DNA of 64,000 bases, taken from assembly GCF_900156695.1 (NCBI RefSeq), contig NZ_FTOM01000001.1, positions 310,001 through 374,000 on the forward strand, given 5' to 3'. A program made the translations under genes and the position numbers. The notes beneath the pieces were generated by a model, which worked only from the letters and a program-made list of their open reading frames with translations, was not told where the DNA came from and ran no database searches. Positions 58,451 through 64,000 of this stretch are shown piece after piece (position 1 is the stretch's first letter; each line of letters starts with the position of its first letter). The stretch comes from Phaeovulum vinaykumarii (GTDB taxonomy: Bacteria; Pseudomonadota; Alphaproteobacteria; Rhodobacterales; Rhodobacteraceae).

Positions 58451-59485
58451 TCAGCTCCAGAACCAGGGGGGATAGGCGTCGATGTCACCGCGCAGATGGC
58501 GCGCCAGAAGCTGCGCCTGAAGGAACGGCACCAGGCCGAAGGGCGCCTTTTCCTGAAGGAAGGGGTGGAGCCGTTCCTCGCGCTTGCGCTCCTGCCAGGC
58601 GGTCAGGACGGTGCGGCGCGCCTCGTCGCCCAGAAGCACCGCGCCCCCGTCCATGGCGCGGAAATCGCCCGCACGCAGCTGGCGGCGGTTGACCAGCGAC
58701 AAGGCCAGACGGTCGGCCAGGGGGGCGCGCAATTCCTCCATGAGGTCGAGCGCAAGGCTGGGCCGGCCGGGGCGGTCGCGGTGCAGGAACCCCACCGCCG
58801 GGTCAAGCCCCACCGTCTCGCAGGCCGAGGCACACTCATGGGTGAGCAGCGTATAGAGAAAGGACAGCAGCGCATTCATCGCATCGCGCGGGGGGCGGCG
58901 GCTGCGCCCGGTCCAGCGCAATTCCGGGTCGGGGGACCGGATCAGATGGTCGAAGACCGCGAAATAGAGCTGCGCGGCCTCGCCTTCGGCGCCGCGCATC
59001 GCCGCCACATCCGTTTCCGTCAGCTGGACGCGGCGCAGGATGCGGGCCATGCGGTCCGCGGCGGCCTCGAGCGCGTCGCGGGCGGGGGGCGCCATCTCGG
59101 TGCCATGGTCGCGCAAGGCCCGGCGCAGCACGGCGCGCTGGTTCGACACCTTGCCCAGCACGATCGAGCGGACGATCTCCTCGGGGGTCTCGGCGCGGCG
59201 GTATTGTTCGCGGCGCAAGAGCACATTGCCCGAAACGGGGCCCTCGACGCGGGCCTCGAAGCGGCCCTGGCGGCTCATCAGGGCAATCGAGATGCCGCGG
59301 GTGGCGCAGGCGCCGATCAAGGCGGGGGTCAGCAGGACCGGGCCGAACACCACCAGCCCCGAGAGCATGTGCAGCGGCACGCGGGTCTTTTCGGCGCCGT
59401 CGATCTCGGCGATCAGGGTCTCGCCGTCCTTGCGCAGGGCCGCGCCTTCGGTGGTGACATAGACGGTGTTGAGCAGCTTTCTCAT
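58451..59485 (-). CDS. cas1: CRISPR-associated integrase Cas1, subtype I-C
   Basis: A 344-residue metal-dependent integrase that inserts spacers at the leader end. The N-terminal beta-domain starts MRKLLNTVYVTTEGAALRKD; the catalytic site is Glu167 (RGAEGEAAQLYF), His235 (VGFLHRDRPGR) and Asp247-Glu250 (LALDLMEELR). I start at the ATG at 59485, overlapping the cas4 stop (ATGA); 25 upstream residues of a longer frame are cas4 shadow. All catalytic residues are intact. Confidence 0.95.
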   Translation of the reverse strand: MRKLLNTVYVTTEGAALRKDGETLIAEIDGAEKTRVPLHMLSGLVVFGPVLLTPALIGACATRGISIALMSRQGRFEARVEGPVSGNVLLRREQYRRAETPEEIVRSIVLGKVSNQRAVLRRALRDHGTEMAPPARDALEAAADRMARILRRVQLTETDVAAMRGAEGEAAQLYFAVFDHLIRSPDPELRWTGRSRRPPRDAMNALLSFLYTLLTHECASACETVGLDPAVGFLHRDRPGRPSLALDLMEELRAPLADRLALSLVNRRQLRAGDFRAMDGGAVLLGDEARRTVLTAWQERKREERLHPFLQEKAPFGLVPFLQAQLLARHLRGDIDAYPPWFWS

Positions 59486-60132
59486 GGCGCCTCCAGAAGG
59501 CGCGCAAGGGTCTGGTCGCGCCAGCGCTTCACCGGACGGGCCACGCTGTCGGGGCGGCACAGATCATGCAGCGAACAGGCCCGGCAGCGCGCCTTGTGCG
59601 GCGTGGGCGGCGGCGTGACGCCCGCGCGCAGGACCGCCGCCAGATCGGCCACCGCGGCTTCGGTCAGCGCCCGCAGATCGGCATCGAAGGGCACGATGAC
59701 GCGCCGTCTGGTCTGTGCGTAAAACAGCGCGCCTTCGGGCACGTCCTGGCCGGTCATCTCCTCGAGGCAGAGCGCCTGGGCGCAGAGCTGGGCCTCGTCG
59801 GCGCGGTGCAGCTTGGGCTTGCCGCGCTTGTATTCGACGGGAAAGGGGCGCGCGCCCCCGTCAGGGCCGGGCGTGAATTCGACCAGATCTGCCACGCCCG
59901 ACAGGTTGAGACGCGTCGAGCCCAGAGGCAGCGACAGCACCCGCCGCACCCCCCTGCCCTTGCGCCGCCCGCCCTTGTCGGCGACCGCGTGCAACACGTC
60001 CCCTTCGGCGGTGAAGCGGTTGTCCTGCCACAGGCGTTCAAGATGGATCAGCGCCGCCTGACGCAGGCAATAGACCGCATGCTGCACCGCCGAAAGGGGG
60101 ATCGGATCGCCCCCGTCCGGCGCGGCAGACAT
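59482..60132 (-). CDS. cas4: CRISPR-associated exonuclease Cas4
   Basis: A 216-residue RecB-type nuclease with an Fe-S cluster that trims prespacers and selects those with a PAM. The cluster cysteines are Cys22 and Cys183, Cys186, Cys192 (ARCRACSLHDLC). Nuclease residues are seen as ADLVEF (Asp82) and VEYKRG (Glu100, Lys102). It overlaps cas1 and touches cas7, sharing the base at 60132. Confidence 0.94.
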   Translation of the reverse strand: MSAAPDGGDPIPLSAVQHAVYCLRQAALIHLERLWQDNRFTAEGDVLHAVADKGGRRKGRGVRRVLSLPLGSTRLNLSGVADLVEFTPGPDGGARPFPVEYKRGKPKLHRADEAQLCAQALCLEEMTGQDVPEGALFYAQTRRRVIVPFDADLRALTEAAVADLAAVLRAGVTPPPTPHKARCRACSLHDLCRPDSVARPVKRWRDQTLARLLEAP

Positions 60133-61082
60133 CAGAGGATCTCGCGGATCTCGACCCCTGCCGGCAGCCCCTCGCGGTCGATCTCGACGCGGTAATCGGA
60201 AAACTTGCGCGCCGGGGCCAGATTGCCCAGCCCGCGGTCGTCCAGCTCGCGGAAGGCGCCGTCGACATCGCGGCCGATGCGCACCCGGTCGAACAGAGCA
60301 TGCGCCGGCGCATTGCCCAGCGGGTTTTCATGCGCAAAGACGATCAGCTTGCGCGTCGTCATCTCGCCGCGCGCGGCCGAGCGGTCATGTTCGAACATGC
60401 TGGCAAGCGCCTCGAGCAGAAGATCCAGATCGGCCTCCGAAAAGCCCGTGCGTTCGGCGAACTTGGCCGAGATGAAGCCATGCGCGACATAAAGGCCATA
60501 GGGCACGATATGCTTGCGGCCCATGGTGCGGTTGTCGGTGCGGCTGTCGCTGTCATCGGCGGCGTCGCGCTTCTTCTTCTCGGCCTCGTTGGTGGCCGCC
60601 ATGCGGGTGATCGACACCTCGACCGGGAAGATCGGCTCGACCGAGCGGGCGAAGGTCATCTGGACCGGGCCCTTGACCTGGCCGCAATTGATGCCGGTCG
60701 ACATGACCGCGCCGAAGGTGCGCACATCGAAGAAATTGGCGCACATCCAGGCGCGCAGCTCATCGGCCTCGGCATCGGTCTTGGGATTGAGCTTGGCATC
60801 CTTCTTCGATTTCTCGTCGCCGCGCACCGCCACATAGGCCTGACGGTGCTTTTCATTCAGGATCGCGCCTTCCTGAACGTAGATATGATGCCCCTCGACA
60901 CCGGCGCGCGCCAATTCGACGTAATTGCGGATCTTGCGCTTGAGGCTGACATCGGACACCAGACCATGGTTCGTTTCCGGGTCCATCCGCGGCAGATTGC
61001 CGGCGTCAGGGTCGCCATTCGGATTGCCGTTCGTCACGTCGAAGATCAGCACGAAATCGTGGCGGCGGGAAAGCGGGGTCAT
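60132..61082 (-). CDS. cas7: Cascade backbone subunit Cas7 (Csd2), subtype I-C
   Basis: A 316-residue RAMP protein forming the helical backbone of the I-C Cascade along the crRNA. FDVTNGNPNGDPDAGNLPR (about 14-32) is the hallmark of Csd2/Csh2. MSTGINCGQVKGPVQMTFA near 126-144 and GRKHIVPYGLYVAHGFISA near 187-205 are also conserved. Start at 61082 overlaps the cas8c stop. Confidence 0.95.
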   Translation of the reverse strand: MTPLSRRHDFVLIFDVTNGNPNGDPDAGNLPRMDPETNHGLVSDVSLKRKIRNYVELARAGVEGHHIYVQEGAILNEKHRQAYVAVRGDEKSKKDAKLNPKTDAEADELRAWMCANFFDVRTFGAVMSTGINCGQVKGPVQMTFARSVEPIFPVEVSITRMAATNEAEKKKRDAADDSDSRTDNRTMGRKHIVPYGLYVAHGFISAKFAERTGFSEADLDLLLEALASMFEHDRSAARGEMTTRKLIVFAHENPLGNAPAHALFDRVRIGRDVDGAFRELDDRGLGNLAPARKFSDYRVEIDREGLPAGVEIREIL

Positions 61083-62839
61083 TGGTCAGCCTCCGTGATG
61101 GGCGTATCGTCGGTGGACGTCTCGTCGTGCTTGCGGAAGAAATCGCTGCGCTGGTGGTAATAGCCGATGCCGAACATCGCCTGTTCCTGGGTGCTCAGCG
61201 TATTGGGAATGGGGTCGTTGGTCGGCTCCATCAGATCGACGATCCCGCCGATCAGCTTTTCAAGGTTCACCGCCCGGCCCGGACTTTGCTTGCGCAGCTT
61301 GGCAAAGTGGTTCTGCGCCCCGGCATCGAGCGTGCGAAACACCTTTTGCGGCGACGCCGAGGCCGCGCCGTAGAACTTGTCCTTGATCGTGGCATTGACA
61401 TGACCGCCCAGAGCGGCGCGCTGCACCTCCTCGTAGACGGCAAAGAGGCGACCGAGAACATAGCCCTTGTTGGTAGTGCCGGGATCGAGCGCCACGGGAA
61501 CCTCCTTGGCGAAATTGCGGATCAGGACGGATTTGAGAAGCGCGGCGCGCCGGGCGTTGATCTCGCCGTCGGCGCGGATGCGCATCAATACGGTCGACAG
61601 CAGCGTCATCGGATAGGGTGTGCCAGTCAGGATCGCGCGCATCCATTCGCCCGCGACCAGGGGCGGCACATTCTCGCGCTTGCCCTGCGCTGCCAATTCG
61701 ACAAGGAACCGCCAGAGCGGCGGCCAACCCTCGCGCGGGGGCGGTTCAAGGCGCATGTCCTCGACATGACGCTGGTAATGGCGGGTCAGCGCGGCGAAAT
61801 CATCCGCGCACCAGAAGCGCACCGACAGCCGCGCGGCATTGGGGGCCAGCCCCAGCACGAAGAACCGCACCCCGCGGGACAATTGCGGCGCGATCTCGGC
61901 CAGCGGCAGCCCCTGCCGGAGACGTTCGAGCCGGGCCTCGACCTCGCGCGCGGCCCGGGTCTCGGCGGCCCCCGCATCGAAGAAGGCGGCAAACAGGTCT
62001 TCGGCCTGCGCCGCCTCGTCCGCACCGGCCCCCTCCGCTCCGGCCTCGGCCCAGAACACCGTCGAGGCATCGCCGATCTGGATGAAATGGCCGCTGTCGC
62101 GTTCCAGAAAGCGGTTCAGGACCGTCGTATAGGCAAAGGCCGCAGCTTCGGAGACGGGCGCATTGTCGCCCTGGCTGTGGCCATAGGACGAAAAGGCATC
62201 AAGGTTGAACGACACGAGGCTTGCGCCCGAAGATTGCGCGCCCCACACGCCCTTGATCGACGGGTGCAGCCGGGCAACCGGCGCGGGCAGACCGGTGACC
62301 AGACAGCGCTGCGGATCGGCCGCCGCCTGCGCGCCCAGCTGCGCCCAGAGCGCCTGCGCCGCGGGCCGGTCATGCACGAAGAGCGCATCGCCCTCGAGCC
62401 GGAAGACCAGATTCTGGTCCAGCGCGTCGTCGGGCCAGAGCGGCGGCGCAAAGGCCTCGGGGCGCCAGTCGCGCAGGAACCGCGCCAGCGCAAGCAGCCC
62501 CGCATCCTCGGCCCCCTCCAGCGCCGCCAGATGCCGTTCCCGGAATTTCGCATGTTCCTCGGCGGTGCGCTTGCCGGTGCCGGCCGTCACCCCCAGCACA
62601 TAGGAACTCTTGTCCCACAGGAAGTTGGGCGCGATGCCCGCCGTGCGCTTGACCGCCTGCGGCACCTGAAGCAGCCGCGGGCTGCGTTTCCTGTCGGGGC
62701 TGCGCAGGTCGATCACCTCGGCGGGGGCGCCATCGGGCGTCAGCACCACGCAAAAGCCGATCTTCTCGGACGAATACCCGAAGGGCGGCGCGTCGGGCAG
62801 GCGATCATAGGCGCGCACCAGCGCGGCCAGCATGCTCAT
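61079..62839 (-). CDS. cas8c: Cascade large subunit Cas8c (Csd1)
   Basis: A 586-residue large subunit that recognises the PAM and recruits Cas3. The I-C-type features FLWDKSSYVLGV near 73-84, SFNLDAFSSYGHSQGDNAPVS near 208-228 and the C-terminal region with YVLGRLFAVYEEVQRAALG and KFYGAASASPQKVF are present. In I-C an internal start can yield a small Cas11 subunit; I cannot fix that site. The ATG at 62839 (MSMLAALVRAYDRL) overlaps the cas5c stop by four bases. Confidence 0.95.
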   Translation of the reverse strand: MSMLAALVRAYDRLPDAPPFGYSSEKIGFCVVLTPDGAPAEVIDLRSPDRKRSPRLLQVPQAVKRTAGIAPNFLWDKSSYVLGVTAGTGKRTAEEHAKFRERHLAALEGAEDAGLLALARFLRDWRPEAFAPPLWPDDALDQNLVFRLEGDALFVHDRPAAQALWAQLGAQAAADPQRCLVTGLPAPVARLHPSIKGVWGAQSSGASLVSFNLDAFSSYGHSQGDNAPVSEAAAFAYTTVLNRFLERDSGHFIQIGDASTVFWAEAGAEGAGADEAAQAEDLFAAFFDAGAAETRAAREVEARLERLRQGLPLAEIAPQLSRGVRFFVLGLAPNAARLSVRFWCADDFAALTRHYQRHVEDMRLEPPPREGWPPLWRFLVELAAQGKRENVPPLVAGEWMRAILTGTPYPMTLLSTVLMRIRADGEINARRAALLKSVLIRNFAKEVPVALDPGTTNKGYVLGRLFAVYEEVQRAALGGHVNATIKDKFYGAASASPQKVFRTLDAGAQNHFAKLRKQSPGRAVNLEKLIGGIVDLMEPTNDPIPNTLSTQEQAMFGIGYYHQRSDFFRKHDETSTDDTPITEADQ

Positions 62840-63534
62840 CGCAGCACCTCGGCGCTGCCCGGCGCGGGCACCTCCATCACCCCGTCGACCAGGCGCGCGC
62901 GAAAGAACATCGACGGCCGGCCCGGCGCGGCATGGTCGATGTCCCACAGCATCAGCCCCAGATCGCGCGGCGTGCCGAACCCCAGATCGGCGGTCTCGGC
63001 CTGCGGATTGCGCGCCGGCAAGGGCGCATCGGGCGGCACCAGCGCGAAATCGGCGGCGAATTCGCGCGCGCCCAGACAGGGCTGGTGAAAACATTGCCCG
63101 CGGGCGGCGCGGCGGTTGAAGATATCAAGATGCTTGCCCGCGTTCTCATCGGCGCCGGCGCGGGCGGACAGGGTGAAATGCGCCTCGATCACATAGGCGG
63201 GATTGACCAGAACCGTTGCGGCGCGCTGCTGACGATCCTCGTCGACCAGAAGCTGGACCCCGGCCAGATCCCCGCGCTTCATGGCCGACTTGATCGCGCC
63301 CGCCGGGGCCTTGTGCCCCACCTCGTTGCGGCGGATCGACTGAAAGCGGATCGGTTCGAGAACATGAATGCGGTCGATCACCCAGGAAATCGCGGGCTTC
63401 CAGTGAATGGCCTCAAGGATGCCGCGCGCCGCCGAGGGCGTCATCACGTCATAGCTGACGCGTTCGACCTTCAATTCCGGCCGGGTGAACAGCGCATTGC
63501 GCCCCCGGACATGCAAACGAATTCCAAAAGCCAT
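62836..63534 (-). CDS. cas5c: CRISPR-associated protein Cas5c, pre-crRNA processing endonuclease
   Basis: A 232-residue RAMP protein. In I-C systems, which lack Cas6, Cas5c cuts the repeat and stays bound to the 5' handle. The family start FGIRLHVRGRNALFTRPELKVERVSYDVMTPSAARGILEAIHW pattern is visible at residues 3-45, here starting MAFGIRLHV. I use the ATG at 63534, with CGAGGTGG upstream; a 44-residue extension is not supported. A gap of 25 bases separates it from the GIY-YIG gene. Confidence 0.93.
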   Translation of the reverse strand: MAFGIRLHVRGRNALFTRPELKVERVSYDVMTPSAARGILEAIHWKPAISWVIDRIHVLEPIRFQSIRRNEVGHKAPAGAIKSAMKRGDLAGVQLLVDEDRQQRAATVLVNPAYVIEAHFTLSARAGADENAGKHLDIFNRRAARGQCFHQPCLGAREFAADFALVPPDAPLPARNPQAETADLGFGTPRDLGLMLWDIDHAAPGRPSMFFRARLVDGVMEVPAPGSAEVLR

Positions 63535-63559
63535 GGGCCACCTCGAAATTCCGGTCAGC

Positions 63560-64000
<441 letters not shown>

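Overview
The window is about 64 kb of very GC-rich DNA whose gene content points to a member of the Rhodobacteraceae (Alphaproteobacteria, Rhodobacter/Rhodovulum type). The pointers are a DUF2484 gene coupled to murC, a DUF1127 gene followed by CCUCCUCCC-type small RNAs, a terminator-bearing leader RNA in front of mraZ, a DUF2125 protein and an ectoine-type EhuBCDA transporter. Genus-level placement is inference. I saw no tRNA, rRNA, insertion sequence or prophage.

Layout, left to right. 1-3.9 kb: a truncated ExbB/MotA-like channel gene, a DUF2125 lipoprotein-like gene and an M20 dipeptidase. 3.9-6.5 kb: a two-gene respiratory operon for a membrane-anchored octaheme tetrathionate reductase-type cytochrome c and a cytochrome b partner, preceded by a clean dyad. 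6.5-23.5 kb: most of the division and cell wall (dcw) cluster on the minus strand (mraZ, rsmH, ftsL, ftsI, murE, murF, mraY, murD, ftsW, murG, murC, DUF2484). It is interrupted between murD and ftsW by a GFA-family gene and a divergent ldh-chrA pair, and it stops before murB-ddl-ftsQAZ. The mraZ leader carries a candidate UpsM sRNA with an internal terminator and phased GGGA repeats that look like MraZ operators. 23.5-32.4 kb: mrp, DUF1127 plus six tandem CCUCCUCCC stem-loops, a Gfo/Idh oxidoreductase, valS, a HisC-like aminotransferase, a small conserved protein and an orphan terminator.

32.4-41 kb: a class V aminotransferase, an MsbA-like ABC exporter, YgfZ/CAF17, an acyltransferase-AMP ligase fusion and a DASS/SLC13 carrier. 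40.9-47.4 kb: a tightly overlapping six-gene minus-strand operon for glycan or glycolipid assembly (GT-C-like membrane protein, GtrA, GT2, nucleotidyltransferase, flippase-kinase fusion, HAD phosphatase). 47.6-50.8 kb: ehuBCDA with a strong upstream dyad. 51.3-54.5 kb: a PAQR/hemolysin III protein and a TPP riboswitch controlling thiM-thiE-thiD.

54.6-64 kb: a type I-C CRISPR-Cas locus. The array has 51 intact 31-nt repeats plus one degenerate terminal repeat and 51 spacers, and it is read on the minus strand from a leader next to cas2. The operon order is (cas3 end)-GIY-YIG-cas5c-cas8c-cas7-cas4-cas1-cas2. The GIY-YIG nuclease gene inside the operon, translationally coupled to the gene before it, is the most unusual element of the window. 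Other notable points are a spacer present twice with a one-nucleotide length difference and a spacer that reads like a phage terminase motif.
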